DNA of 64,000 nt, taken from NCBI RefSeq assembly GCF_029961145.1, contig NZ_JASBRG010000004.1, positions 62,001 to 126,000 of the forward strand, in the 5' to 3' direction. The position numbers and the translations under genes were made by a program. Source of the stretch: Pinibacter soli. Its GTDB lineage: Bacteria; Bacteroidota; Bacteroidia; Chitinophagales; Chitinophagaceae. Shown piece by piece: positions 24,996 to 34,702 of this stretch (position 1 is the first letter of the stretch; each line of letters opens with the position of its first letter). A model generated the notes under the pieces. The model did not search any database. It had not been told where the DNA came from and worked only from the letters and a program-made list of their open reading frames with translations.

Positions 24996-26612
24996 CTACT
25001 TAAATATTTTTTGCAACTGAAACGAAGTTTTTATTCCAAGGGAAATCAGGTGCTGACCCGTAGAGGTTGCCGGCTCTGCCAAACGAGTTACACCATAAGA
25101 AACAACCGGTCCTATTGTTACTGGCAGTTTTCCATGTTCATTAAACTCAACGCCAATACCTGCATTTACGAATATCTGCGTGCGGTTTAGCAGACTTGTG
25201 TTTTCAAAATGCGTTCCATAACTATTGCGGAAAAGCATTTTCCCATCAACCATGTAAGCAAGTGTGCCGCCAACAGTTCCAATCACATTGGCACCCCATA
25301 AATGGAACATAGGAAAGCCTACTGTAACCGGAATTTCTATGAAATGATATTTGTTGTGATAAGTATATTCTTTGCCTGCCTGGTAGAAAGTATTGGCAGA
25401 AAGCAAAGTCATGTTCTGCAATCTTACAACCGCTGTACTGTCGGTCTTCGCCCCTACTTTCATAGATGCTGAATAATAGCTGTAATTCAATCCAAATTCT
25501 ACAGATGCCTTTCTGAATGCTTTTTTCATAAACATCCCTATGGAGAATGCAACGCCATTATCCGGCTGAGAATAAGGAATTACATAAGAATTACCTCTTT
25601 GGTATGGGCCCGCCGCAAAACTCATCTGGGCAGTGTTCATACTTTTATCAGCATTAGCATACGTTCTTGAAATGTTGGATGCGCCCGGAGTAACCTGTAT
25701 GCCCCATGACCACGAGCTCGGACGTACCACCTGGATTGGTTTAGTCTGCGGCATAGTTATATCAGGTGCAGTCACCTTTGGCAACGCATTAGCGGCAACA
25801 GCCGAAACCAAGGCGTGGCGAAGGTCTTCATCGATTGCTGTATTATCATTTAAAGGCACAGCCAAAACAACATCATCTACATGATCAACACTGTTAGTTG
25901 CGTTGGGAGTGTTATTATTTTGATTGTCGTGCTTTGTTTTGTTTTGATTTTTCTTGTTATTATTTGCCAGATTATTTGAAGAAGAAACATCAGCGCCGTC
26001 ATTGGTAAATGCAGCTTTACCGGTAGTGCTTTTATAGTGACTGCTACCAGCTAATAAAACGCCGGTTGTAGCAACCCGGCTACTACGTGTCGCCTTATTG
26101 TCTTTTTCTTTTTTAGCAACAGGCACGTTTGTATTTCTCTTGGTTGATACACTTGTTTTTGCAACACCCGTAGCATCTGTAGCAGCAATGCCTGATGCGC
26201 CGTTATTTGTGCCCGGCTCACTGTTCGCCCCGCTCTTCACTAAAGCCTCTTTATTATTTGCATTTTGACTTACAGATTCAGCACCAGGTTGCTTGTAAAG
26301 AGTTGAATCATTCAAATGATTTTTGGTTGTCGTTGACGGATTTACCGCTGCTTGCGAGTTCTTCTCACTGTTTACAGTTGAAGTTGTTTTCGCAGTGTCA
26401 GTTTTCAAAGCCGGATCAGGATGATGAACAAAAAGTAAATAGCCCGGAACAAGCAAAAGCAAGGCCGCAGCGGTGGGAACATATTTCCACAACCTTCTGC
26501 GTTTTTCTTTCCTTATACCGTCCTGCACATTCAGCCATACAGCATCAGATGGCGAGAGCCTGAACTCCTCCATTTGCTGCTGCACCTTTCGTTCAAATTC
26601 GTTATTGTGCAT
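24996..26612 (-). CDS. Membrane-anchored protein with C-terminal beta-barrel-like domain, sigma factor partner
   Basis: A 538-residue protein of unusual layout. About 40 charged N-terminal residues (EFERKVQQQMEEFRLSPSDA) precede one membrane segment (VPTAAALLLLVPGYLLFV, about 45-62). A low-complexity Asn/Thr/Ser/Lys linker spans roughly 70-250. The C-terminal domain resembles an outer membrane beta-barrel (alternating strands, ending LISLGIKTSFQLQKIFK). It overlaps the ECF sigma gene by 11 nt, so it probably acts with it. The N-terminus may hold the sigma factor at the inner membrane, though no classic anti-sigma domain is recognisable. Function unknown. Confidence 0.7.
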   Translation of the reverse strand: MHNNEFERKVQQQMEEFRLSPSDAVWLNVQDGIRKEKRRRLWKYVPTAAALLLLVPGYLLFVHHPDPALKTDTAKTTSTVNSEKNSQAAVNPSTTTKNHLNDSTLYKQPGAESVSQNANNKEALVKSGANSEPGTNNGASGIAATDATGVAKTSVSTKRNTNVPVAKKEKDNKATRSSRVATTGVLLAGSSHYKSTTGKAAFTNDGADVSSSNNLANNNKKNQNKTKHDNQNNNTPNATNSVDHVDDVVLAVPLNDNTAIDEDLRHALVSAVAANALPKVTAPDITMPQTKPIQVVRPSSWSWGIQVTPGASNISRTYANADKSMNTAQMSFAAGPYQRGNSYVIPYSQPDNGVAFSIGMFMKKAFRKASVEFGLNYSYYSASMKVGAKTDSTAVVRLQNMTLLSANTFYQAGKEYTYHNKYHFIEIPVTVGFPMFHLWGANVIGTVGGTLAYMVDGKMLFRNSYGTHFENTSLLNRTQIFVNAGIGVEFNEHGKLPVTIGPVVSYGVTRLAEPATSTGQHLISLGIKTSFQLQKIFK

Positions 26613-27162
26613 ATAGCTGTTTTTTTACGTCTTCTTTGTTTCTGTTGATCCAACTGATCAGCAAACCTCTTGCTCTTGCATACTGCGACCTGGATGTGCC
26701 TTCATTGATGCCCAGCATCTTGCCTATTTCCACATGGCTATATCCTTCCACAGCATGTAAGTTGAATATTGTTTGATAACCTGTTGGGAGTTGTCGTATC
26801 AGTTCAGCAAGTTCCTTTGTGCTCATCTGCATTTCCGGATCATCGTCCGTTACAAGATGAATGTTGCTGTTTTCAAAAACCAGGTCGTATTTGTATTGAC
26901 TATTCTTTTTTAGATAATTTATGGCTGTGGTAACCATGATCCTTCTGATCCATCCGCCAAGTTCTCCTTCGCTTTTATACTGGTGCAAGTGAAGAAATAC
27001 TTTGATAAAGCCTTCCTGCATAACGTCTTCCGCATCTGTAATCGACTTTGTGTACCGGTAGCAAATCCCCAACATAGGCTCAGCAAAAAGCGAATACAAT
27101 TGCTTTTGAGCAACTGCATTTCCTTTCAGGCAATCCTTTATGAGTTGTCTGTGATCGGTCAT
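26602..27162 (-). CDS. ECF-type RNA polymerase sigma factor
   Basis: A 186-residue sigma-70 family factor with regions 2 and 4 only. Region 2 (about 10-80) contains QKQLYSLFAEPMLGICYRYTKSITDAEDVMQEGFIKVF and the promoter-melting WIRRIMVTTAINYLKK. Region 4 (about 120-175) contains LPTGYQTIFNLHAVEGYSHVEIGKMLGINEGTSRSQYARAR. The ATG at 27162 (MTDHRQLIKD) is preferred to the frame opening eight codons earlier. It is followed, with overlap, by a membrane protein gene, the usual arrangement for a sigma factor and its regulator. The target regulon is unknown. Confidence 0.9.
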   Translation of the reverse strand: MTDHRQLIKDCLKGNAVAQKQLYSLFAEPMLGICYRYTKSITDAEDVMQEGFIKVFLHLHQYKSEGELGGWIRRIMVTTAINYLKKNSQYKYDLVFENSNIHLVTDDDPEMQMSTKELAELIRQLPTGYQTIFNLHAVEGYSHVEIGKMLGINEGTSRSQYARARGLLISWINRNKEDVKKQLYAQ

Positions 27163-27373
27163 TCTGGTTAAGTATGTTGACAACAAACGCTTTGCGTTCG
27201 TTGCACAAAAGAAGGATTTTATTTAAAAAATGTCGCACCGCTGATCATTTAGCAACTTTAACTTTTGATTATCAATAATATATACAATAAGAATAAATTT
27301 CTACGCAAATCCATTCTTTGTTCAGTTCAATTTTTAATAATTTCCTTTTTTTAGCCATTAACCACCAAACCGT

Positions 27374-29467
27374 ATGAATTTCGAACAGCTGTATCCTATT
27401 ACTCCGGCAAGCGTTCCGGAGGATGTTACAAAACCCTCGCCTGCCTTTAAAAAAGAAATTGGCAAGGTAATTTCCTCGATCATCTTTTTCATGGTCGTTT
27501 ATGTGTTGCTGATTATTGCGGCCGTTATTCTGTCGATTTATTGCGTCCGTTTCGGCTTCCTGCTTATTATTACTTTGCCAAAATTCATTACTATTATCGC
27601 CGGGTTGGGTATTGCAGGGATCGGGATCGGAGTGCTGTTTTTCCTTGTCAAATTCATTTTTGCGGTAACAAAATTCGACAACTCAGGAAGCGTTGAAATC
27701 TTTGAAAAAGATCAGCCAGAGTTATTTGCCTTCATCAGAAAACTCACGGAAGACACACAAACAAAGTTTCCGAGGAAAATTTTTATTTCTTCGGATGTAA
27801 ATGCCTGCGTTTTTTACAACTCAAGTTTCTGGAGTATGTTTTTACCTGTAAGAAAAAATCTGCAGATCGGCCTTGGTCTTGTAAACTCGCTAAATGTGAG
27901 TGAATTCAAAGCAGTGCTGGCGCATGAATTTGGGCACTTCTCACAAAAAAGTATGAAGCTGGGAAGCTTTGTATACAATGTAAACCGCATTATTTACAAC
28001 ATGCTTTATGAGAACAACAAATACTCATCTCTCCTTGGAAGTTGGGCAAGCGGACATGCCGTGTTGTATTTTTTTACAATGATCACGATTAAAATAGTAA
28101 CCTGCATTCAATGGATACTACACAAAGTATATGCTGTTGTAAACAAAAGTTATATGAGCCTTTCGCGTCAGATGGAGTTTCACGCAGATGCAGTAGCAGC
28201 AAGCGTTACCGGCAGTGAGCATTTGATCACAGCATTAAGACGCCTTGAGCTTGCAGATCTTTCATATAACACAATGATCAATAAATATTCTGATTGGTAC
28301 GGTGAAAAAGTGGCCAGCGCAAACTTCTATCCGAACCAACAAACCGTCATGCATTTCTTTGCGGGCGAATACAATTTATCGTTGGAAAACAATTTACCCG
28401 TTATCACAAATGAGTTTGTTGAATTAAGTAACACATCTCGCATCAACTATAAAAACCAATGGGCATCCCACCCTTCAAACGAAGACAGGGCAAACCATTT
28501 GAGATCAATAAATATTCACACCGAAGCAAATACAAACTCTGCGTGGCTGTTGTTTAGAAACAAAGAAGAGTTGCAGCAAACGCTGACCAGCAAACTTTAC
28601 GAAACATCACAACTGGCCGACATCCAGGAGAAATATGATCACGAAAAATTCGAAGAACGATTTAATAAAGAAGTCTCCTCAAGATCGCTTCCAGTTTTTT
28701 ATAAAGGATATTATGACAACAGGTATATTGCTGAAATGAATGTTGAAAAATTAGCGACAAATCCAGCGCCTGCAGACATTTCAGCGGATTATTTTTCAAC
28801 GGAAATTCTTGCGCTTCCTAAAAAAATAAAATCACTTAAAACGGATATTGAAGTTCTAAAGGCAATCATCGAAAAGCAAATAGACATCAATACTTTTGAT
28901 TTCGATGGCAACAAATACAAGACAAAAGATGCACCGGAAATTTTAAAACAATTGGAAGGCGAACTGGAAACCGCTACGGCACAACTGAAAGAAGCCGACG
29001 AAAATGCGTTTGCATATTGCTATCACAAAGCGTTGGCCAAAGACGCAGCGCTTGCTGATAAAATCAAAACGGATTATGTAAGCTTCTTTGTCAGTTTAAA
29101 AAGCGATGAGGAATTTTACAATAATTGCTCAAAAATATTTGAGCTCTTCCAATGCGTGTACCGCGGAGAGTCCAGTACAATGGATATGCTGAGAGAAGCC
29201 AGGGATCAATATTTTAACGGATTTGAAACCAGCTTCAAGGATCAATTAAGAAAACTGAAAGCCCAGGGCTATTTTACTTCTGCACCCGCATTAGAAGAGG
29301 ATATTGATAAATTTGTAAACGCACAGTATCAATACTTATTTGAGAAAGGAATTATCAATGAAGAGTTCGAAGTTCTTTATAAAATGCTTACGAAACCATC
29401 GGAAATGCTTTCGGACAGGCGGTTTGAAAGTTATAAGGCGTTGTTGGAGATGCAAATAATTGAATAA
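27374..29467 (+). CDS. M48 family membrane metalloprotease
   Basis: A 697-residue inner membrane protease. Two membrane segments (about 33-58 and 65-98) precede the peptidase domain. The zinc motif HEFGH lies at residues 184-188 (KAVLAHEFGHFSQKSMKLG). The third ligand Glu is likely in SRQMEFHADAVAASVTG. Further hydrophobic segments lie between them (HAVLYFFTMITIKIVTCIQWIL). The C-terminal ~300 residues are mostly helical and not recognised. M48 proteases such as HtpX degrade or process membrane proteins. This long form with a C-terminal extension is common in Bacteroidota but uncharacterised. Confidence 0.85.
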   Translation: MNFEQLYPITPASVPEDVTKPSPAFKKEIGKVISSIIFFMVVYVLLIIAAVILSIYCVRFGFLLIITLPKFITIIAGLGIAGIGIGVLFFLVKFIFAVTKFDNSGSVEIFEKDQPELFAFIRKLTEDTQTKFPRKIFISSDVNACVFYNSSFWSMFLPVRKNLQIGLGLVNSLNVSEFKAVLAHEFGHFSQKSMKLGSFVYNVNRIIYNMLYENNKYSSLLGSWASGHAVLYFFTMITIKIVTCIQWILHKVYAVVNKSYMSLSRQMEFHADAVAASVTGSEHLITALRRLELADLSYNTMINKYSDWYGEKVASANFYPNQQTVMHFFAGEYNLSLENNLPVITNEFVELSNTSRINYKNQWASHPSNEDRANHLRSINIHTEANTNSAWLLFRNKEELQQTLTSKLYETSQLADIQEKYDHEKFEERFNKEVSSRSLPVFYKGYYDNRYIAEMNVEKLATNPAPADISADYFSTEILALPKKIKSLKTDIEVLKAIIEKQIDINTFDFDGNKYKTKDAPEILKQLEGELETATAQLKEADENAFAYCYHKALAKDAALADKIKTDYVSFFVSLKSDEEFYNNCSKIFELFQCVYRGESSTMDMLREARDQYFNGFETSFKDQLRKLKAQGYFTSAPALEEDIDKFVNAQYQYLFEKGIINEEFEVLYKMLTKPSEMLSDRRFESYKALLEMQIIE

Positions 29468-29557
29468 TTGAATAACCGAGTAACTGAATAACTGAGAAGT
29501 TGCGTGAACAATGCACAATCAAACTCAGTTATTCAGTTATTCAGTTACTCAGTCATT
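29463..29557. repeat. Two-armed inverted repeat, AATAACTGA family
   Basis: Left arm 29463-29497 (AATTGAATAACCGAGTAACT) and right arm 29522-29557 (CTCAGTTATTCAGTTATTCA) flank a 24-nt core. The element lies between two convergent genes, with each arm touching the stop codon of its neighbour, and could act as a bidirectional terminator. Confidence 0.75.
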
Positions 29558-32147
29558 AGTTCCGCACCTCTGCACTCCTTCCTCCTCGTCCTCTTTCATC
29601 AAAGGCTCTTAACTTAATGGTGCCTTGTGCGGAAATTGGTTCTTTGTAAATGTTGCTGGTGGCGGTTGGTTCTTTGCCGTCAACAGTGTAGCGTATGGTA
29701 AAGCCAGGCATTTGAATATTGGCGTACACTTTTCCGTTTTCAACTTTCGCTCCGGGTAATGGAATTCTGTAATTAAAGCCGCCTGCATAATAGTTCAGCC
29801 TGGGCAGCTCCCTCTTGCCCACTACATTCACAAATGTACTCCATGCATCTGCATACAAAGCCGCAGATTTAGCACTGTCTTTTTCTATCGCCCATTCTGG
29901 ATCTTTGCTCCATGCTCTTTCTGCGAGGCCGAGTAGTTTTGGCAAAAGCATGTATTCCATTCTGTCGCTGCTTCTGAGCGTTTCTGCCCACAGCAGGCCT
30001 TTTATGCCAACGATGTTTGACTTACCATAATCTGTAAGGCGTTGTTTGCCTATGAATATTGATTTATCGAGCGGGTTGCCAAATTTGTCTTCGCTGCTGT
30101 TTTTAAAATAGTCAAACGGCATAAAATAAAATGGTTTGTCAATGTCGACATAGCCGCCCCAATAATAACCCGGCTCTTCAAAATCTTTATAATAAGCCAT
30201 GTCGAAATATTGATTGCTTACGCAGGACAGCACTACTTTGTAACCGCTATTCGCTAGTTGATACGCGAGATCTTCCGCACCCCAGCCTAATACATTGTTC
30301 CACACATCGACTTGAAAATGCTCGTTTACAAAATCTGGATTCGGTATCATTTTTTTACCGCCATCCTGCATTGTTTTGCGAAGCGCCGCCTCTTCCCAGC
30401 CCGAGAGGAACAGCCCTTTTGCTTGTAATACTTTATTCACTTTGCCGAAATAATAATACCAAAGATCATCGGTGCTTTGAATGCCTTTTTCTTTTTCTTT
30501 CAACGATAAGTAAGCAGTCGATTTCTCCCAAACGCCCGACGGCACTTCGTCTCCGCCCATGTGAACGGTTTTCAAAGGAGCATTGCCTTCTTTGTACATT
30601 GCTGCAAGATCATTTACTACAGTTTCCACAAAATTGTAAACAGAAGGAAGCGCAACATTCATAACGTTGTCCTTGTAATATTGTACAGACATATATTTTG
30701 AAGTGTCCTGCAGATCATACAACAAAAATTGTTTTGCTTTCACAGAGTCGCCGAGTTTCATATATTTTTCATAGCGTGCATCCATTGCTTTTATCGCTGC
30801 TCTTGCATGTCCCGGACTTTCTATTTCAGGAATCACCTGAATGTGACGTTCTGTAGCATATCGCAGTATTTCAATAAAATCTTTTCTCGAATAATGGCCG
30901 CTTGCAATCGTATTCGTATCAGGACCGGAACCCAATGTCGACTGAAGAAACTTTTTATTATCGGTTGTGAACCCACGAACAGATCCAACTTGCGTAAGTT
31001 CAGGCAGAGAAGGGATTTCAACGCGCCATGCTTCATCATCACTGAAGTGCAAATGCAAAACATTCAGTTTGTACAAGGCAAGCAGATCAAGTACTCTAAG
31101 CAGTTCTTGTTTGGTTTGAAAATTTCTCGCAACATCAAGGAAGAACGCTCGGTAACCGAATCTCGGCGCATCTTCAACTTCTACAGTCGGCACCGCAATT
31201 ACTTTTTGTGTTTTTGCAAAAGCAGTGGGAGAAATTAAAGAAAGCAGCGATTGAATGCCGTAAAAAATACCTTCACCGGTTGAAGCTTCTATCACAATTG
31301 AGTTGTCCTTAACATGCAATGCATAGGCGCCTTCCGGCAAATTACTTTGCTTAAGTTCAATGCTGTTCGTTATTTCTGCAAGCTTTTGAGTAGGCGATCC
31401 AACAAGCTTAGACGTTTGTTTTACGAGATAATTTAACTCCGGTGTAAAATCATCCGGTGCAATTATTTTTGTGGCCGTTGATAAATTAAAAACGCTGCCG
31501 GTTTCTTTATAATTCAGCGGTGTTGGAAATATCTTGGGCAATTGAGCCTCTTCAATATTTTTAATCGAGGCATTTTTTTGGTAGATGTCCTGCGGCGCAA
31601 TCAATCCTATTTTATCTCCTGCGAAACGCAAATATTGTTTAGGTTCTGTTGATGGAATAGCTTTCACATTATTTAATGAATATCCTTTTTCCGCGCCTTC
31701 CCACACTATGTAAAAGCCGTTTGGTGCGTCTGTAAAATTCACGACCCAATCACTCGAAACAAGTGACACTTTGAAAGATTTTCCAGGAGCCAGTGGCTGA
31801 AAATTTGCCGAAGGCGTTACCTTAAACAGATCGCCATTTACATGCTCTACCTGCACATCGGCGCCTGTAGCAGAACCAGGCACGATCATTCTTGCAAAAT
31901 TGAAATAGATCGTCCAGCCCGTTGCAGGCAAGGCGGCCTTGTTTTTGTTGGTAAATTCAAGCGAGGTCAATGACTGGAATTTTCCACCGTGACCATTTTC
32001 CTCAATTTGCCAGGTTACATCAATATTATTCTGTGCATTTTCCACTTTCTTTTTTTGAGCGTTCAGTTGAAACAATGTCAACATTGTGAGGCAAAGTATA
32101 AGCAATGTTTTCAAGAGTAGCTTTTTATTCCGGGCTTTTGTAGGCAT
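29556..32147 (-). CDS. Beta-N-acetylhexosaminidase, GH20
   Basis: A large secreted hexosaminidase of 863 residues. A signal anchor (LLLKTLLILCLTMLTLFQLNA) is followed by a chitobiase N-terminal carbohydrate-binding domain (about 40-175), the GH20b domain (about 200-325) and the GH20 barrel. The catalytic Asp-Glu pair is at 533-534 in HMGGDEVPSG, and HFSDDEAWRVEIP and PEIESPGHARA are present. A C-terminal CHB_HEX_C domain ends the protein (RYTVDGKEPTATSNIYKEPI). The architecture matches bacterial chitobiases, so chitobiose or another GlcNAc-ended oligosaccharide is the likely substrate. Confidence 0.92.
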   Translation of the reverse strand: MPTKARNKKLLLKTLLILCLTMLTLFQLNAQKKKVENAQNNIDVTWQIEENGHGGKFQSLTSLEFTNKNKAALPATGWTIYFNFARMIVPGSATGADVQVEHVNGDLFKVTPSANFQPLAPGKSFKVSLVSSDWVVNFTDAPNGFYIVWEGAEKGYSLNNVKAIPSTEPKQYLRFAGDKIGLIAPQDIYQKNASIKNIEEAQLPKIFPTPLNYKETGSVFNLSTATKIIAPDDFTPELNYLVKQTSKLVGSPTQKLAEITNSIELKQSNLPEGAYALHVKDNSIVIEASTGEGIFYGIQSLLSLISPTAFAKTQKVIAVPTVEVEDAPRFGYRAFFLDVARNFQTKQELLRVLDLLALYKLNVLHLHFSDDEAWRVEIPSLPELTQVGSVRGFTTDNKKFLQSTLGSGPDTNTIASGHYSRKDFIEILRYATERHIQVIPEIESPGHARAAIKAMDARYEKYMKLGDSVKAKQFLLYDLQDTSKYMSVQYYKDNVMNVALPSVYNFVETVVNDLAAMYKEGNAPLKTVHMGGDEVPSGVWEKSTAYLSLKEKEKGIQSTDDLWYYYFGKVNKVLQAKGLFLSGWEEAALRKTMQDGGKKMIPNPDFVNEHFQVDVWNNVLGWGAEDLAYQLANSGYKVVLSCVSNQYFDMAYYKDFEEPGYYWGGYVDIDKPFYFMPFDYFKNSSEDKFGNPLDKSIFIGKQRLTDYGKSNIVGIKGLLWAETLRSSDRMEYMLLPKLLGLAERAWSKDPEWAIEKDSAKSAALYADAWSTFVNVVGKRELPRLNYYAGGFNYRIPLPGAKVENGKVYANIQMPGFTIRYTVDGKEPTATSNIYKEPISAQGTIKLRAFDERGRGGRSAEVRN

Positions 32148-32237
32148 ATGCGGCGTTTGAAGGATAGTGTCGTGAATGGCTTTATTGTAATGAAAGATAG
32201 TGACAATGTACGGAGTACAGAGTATGAGATATGAAAT

Positions 32238-32432
32238 ATTTCACGCAAAGCTGCAAAGGAGCCAAGGAGCAAAGGCATTTGTTGTTGTTTGACAGATCTT
32301 TCGTCAAAAGTTATTCAGCTTTCAATCCATGTGCAAGATTATAAATGTTGCCAGAATGACGAAGTTTGTACCACACAATACTTATATCTTAGAACCTTTG
32401 TTTCTTTGCATCTTTGCGCCTTTGCGTGAAAT
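32238..32432. repeat. Two-armed inverted repeat, CTTTGCG family
   Basis: Left arm 32238-32275 (ATTTCACGCAAAGCTGCAAA) and right arm 32394-32432 (CTTTGCGCCTTTGCGTGAAA) flank a core of about 118 nt without an ORF. It lies in the 352-nt gap between the divergent GH20 gene and DUF3822 gene, where otherwise only a promoter is visible. Confidence 0.75.
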
Positions 32433-32456
32433 GTATTTAGATGTGTTTGCCATGTC

Positions 32457-32483
32457 TTGTTTCCCCGAAATATAGTATTATTG
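32457..32483 (+). promoter_or_regulatory. Candidate promoter of the DUF3822-rsmD operon
   Basis: TTG is followed after 16 nt by TATTATTG, one mismatch from TAnnTTTG. The start of DUF3822 lies 17 nt downstream. The spacing is slightly short. Confidence 0.35.
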
Positions 32484-32499
32484 CAAACAGTTCTATTTT

Positions 32500-33348
32500 A
32501 TGTATAAAATCACGCTGGACATAGGAGGTTATTCGGAAATTAATATTGGTTCCCGGCCATTGCTTGTACTCGAAGTGGGCGCAACTGCGCTTAATTACAT
32601 GATCATGCAGTCCGACAGATCGTTACAGAAACTAAGGTATTACCAGATTGACAACAACAATCCGGCCGACCTTTCCGAAACACTGGAAGAAATTCTTGCA
32701 AGCGATGATTTGCTGGGCAAAAATTTTTCCAACTGCCATATCATCTATAATTTTTCGTCCAACCAACTGGTTCCTGAAAAATATTTTCACGAGCAAATAA
32801 ACAAGCAATTGCTGGAAGTTATCCATGGCGATCTTGTAAAAGGTGTTGTACTTAATGAAAGAGTGAATGATTTGCATGCGCACAACATTTATCGCATACC
32901 GAAAGACATTCACCAGGCATTGTCGAAAAAATTTCCAACAAATACACAGCACCATTACTACACGCTTCTGCTGGATCATTTGTATAAAAATGCCGGCGTT
33001 GAAAGTGATAAAGTGGTGGTTTCATTTTACAGAAAAAATATCCTCGCAATTGTTGTTAAAAACAACAAATTGCAATTAATGCAGCAATTTGGCTATCAGA
33101 CATCAGAAGATGTTGCCTATTGGCTGCTGAACATTTACAATCAGTTCAATCTTGAGCAATTATCAACTCCGCTCGAAATATCAGGAATGATTGACGAAGA
33201 CTCGGCGATGTATACGGAGCTGCTGAAATATTTTTCGAGAATTGACTTCGAAAGTCATCCGGACTATATTAAAGAAGGCGTTCTGTTGCAGGGCTATCCA
33301 AAGCACTTTTTTTCACCCATTCTCAAACTGGCCACATGCGTATCATAG
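32500..33348 (+). CDS. DUF3822 family protein
   Basis: A 282-residue cytoplasmic protein of the Bacteroidota-specific DUF3822 family. The ATPase-like (actin/hexokinase fold) appearance is suggested by alternating strands such as LLVLEVGATALNYMIM and KVVVSFYRKNILAIVVKNNKLQL. I cannot identify a nucleotide-binding motif. Members are regularly found upstream of rsmD, as here, where the genes overlap by 13 nt. A link to ribosome maturation or a neighbouring pathway is plausible but not demonstrated. Confidence 0.75.
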   Translation: MYKITLDIGGYSEINIGSRPLLVLEVGATALNYMIMQSDRSLQKLRYYQIDNNNPADLSETLEEILASDDLLGKNFSNCHIIYNFSSNQLVPEKYFHEQINKQLLEVIHGDLVKGVVLNERVNDLHAHNIYRIPKDIHQALSKKFPTNTQHHYYTLLLDHLYKNAGVESDKVVVSFYRKNILAIVVKNNKLQLMQQFGYQTSEDVAYWLLNIYNQFNLEQLSTPLEISGMIDEDSAMYTELLKYFSRIDFESHPDYIKEGVLLQGYPKHFFSPILKLATCVS

Positions 33349-33878
33349 GAGGAAGCCTGGGTGGCAGGCGCGTAAATCCACCCGCAAAAATGCCGCACAC
33401 AAGGCCCACTACGGATATCGCGAAGGAAGGCCTGTTCAATATTATCCAGAATAACCTCGAACTCGAAGGCTTTAAAACGCTTGACATTTTCGGGGGAACG
33501 GGAAGCATCAGCTATGAGCTGGCATCGCGTGGCGCGACAGATCTTACAATTGTAGAAAAAGATCCAGCGATGTACGAGTTTATCAAAAAGAACAGCGAAT
33601 CGCTTGAAATAAAGAATTTCAAAGTAGTGAAAATGGATGTCTTCAAGTTCCTCGAACAGTGCAACGATCAATTCGATTTCATTTTCGCGGGCCCGCCCTA
33701 TGCGCTTGAAACAATCGATGACCTTCCGCGTATAATCGCTTCCAGGAAATTACTGAAAGAAAACGGCTGGTTCGTTCTTGAACATACGCCCCGGAACAAC
33801 TACGAAAAAGGCTTCGATCTTTTCGTTTCAGAAAGAAGCTATGGAACGACGTTGTTTTCGTTTTTTATAAATAGATAG
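33336..33878 (+). CDS. rsmD: 16S rRNA (guanine-966-N2)-methyltransferase
   Basis: A 180-residue SAM-dependent enzyme that methylates G966 of 16S rRNA. MRIIGGSLGGRRV at the start and TRPTTDIAKEGLFNII are RsmD signatures. Motif I is LDIFGGTGSISYELASRGA. The catalytic motif IV, usually DPPY, reads FAGPPYALE, so the Asp is replaced by Gly but the PPY is retained; this variant is seen in Bacteroidota. It overlaps DUF3822 by 13 nt. The length is normal. Confidence 0.9.
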   Translation: MRIIGGSLGGRRVNPPAKMPHTRPTTDIAKEGLFNIIQNNLELEGFKTLDIFGGTGSISYELASRGATDLTIVEKDPAMYEFIKKNSESLEIKNFKVVKMDVFKFLEQCNDQFDFIFAGPPYALETIDDLPRIIASRKLLKENGWFVLEHTPRNNYEKGFDLFVSERSYGTTLFSFFINR

Positions 33879-33882
33879 GGGT

Positions 33883-34018
33883 AATTAATAATTAATAAAG
33901 AATAATTAATAGGGCAAGACGCATTTAAGAATGTATCTTCAAAAATGTTCGTCTATTAATGAATGAACGCTGTCTTCAGGCTAACCCCGTATTAATTCTT
34001 AATTATTAATTATTAATT
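33883..34018. repeat. Two-armed inverted repeat, ATTAATAATTAATAA family
   Basis: Left arm 33883-33909 and right arm 33990-34018 are built from ATTAATAATTA units and their complement. Inner pairing extends through ATTAATAGGG against CCCCGTATTAAT. The core is about 80 nt. It splits rsmD from bioD in an otherwise tight gene series. Confidence 0.75.
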
Positions 34019-34063
34019 CCGTCCCTTACGTTCTCAACTATTACTCACTAATATTCGACCATA

Positions 34064-34702
34064 ATGCACCCTGTATTCATCAGCGGCATCGGCACCGGCA
34101 TTGGCAAAACACTTGTATCAGCGATTGTTACAGAAGCGCTGCAGGCGGATTACTGGAAGCCTGTGCAGGCGGGATTTGATGATGGTACAGATACAGGCTG
34201 GATACAGGAAAGAATTTCCAATAGCAAAACGATATTTCACAAAGAAGAATACAAACTTGCATTGCCAGCTTCACCGCATATTGCCGCGAAGGAGGAAAAT
34301 GTGCGCATAAGCCTGGATGTTATTGCAGAGGCATATAAGGCTCTCCCTGCAACAAATGAGTATGTGGTGATAGAAGGCGCCGGCGGCATTTTCGTTCCGC
34401 TGAATGAAGATGAGTTTGTAATCGATCTGATCGCAAAGCTGAGAGCCAAAGTCGTTTTGGTGAGCCGCAACTATCTTGGAAGTATCAACCATTCTATTTT
34501 GACGGCTGAAGCTTGCAAGGCAAGAAATCTGGATGTTGCAGGTTGGATTTTTAACGACCAATACATGCACTACGAAAATGAAATTGCGAGGTGGAGCGGT
34601 TATCCATCGCTGGGCAGCGTTCCGTTTACAGAAAATCCGGATAAAGCTTTTGTTCAGCAGCAAGCTGTAATTTTGCGCTCAGCGCTACAAAATGCTTTAT
34701 GA
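34064..34702 (+). CDS. bioD: Dethiobiotin synthetase
   Basis: An ATP-dependent enzyme that closes the ureido ring of dethiobiotin from diaminopelargonic acid and CO2. The 212-residue protein has the P-loop SGIGTGIGKTLVSAIV (a variant of GTDTxVGKT), the KPVQAG motif (residues 33-38), the substrate loop LPASPHIAAKEE and VIEGAGGIFVPL. No other bio gene is in the window. It overlaps the next gene by 4 nt (ATGA), so they are translationally coupled although functionally unrelated. Confidence 0.9.
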   Translation: MHPVFISGIGTGIGKTLVSAIVTEALQADYWKPVQAGFDDGTDTGWIQERISNSKTIFHKEEYKLALPASPHIAAKEENVRISLDVIAEAYKALPATNEYVVIEGAGGIFVPLNEDEFVIDLIAKLRAKVVLVSRNYLGSINHSILTAEACKARNLDVAGWIFNDQYMHYENEIARWSGYPSLGSVPFTENPDKAFVQQQAVILRSALQNAL

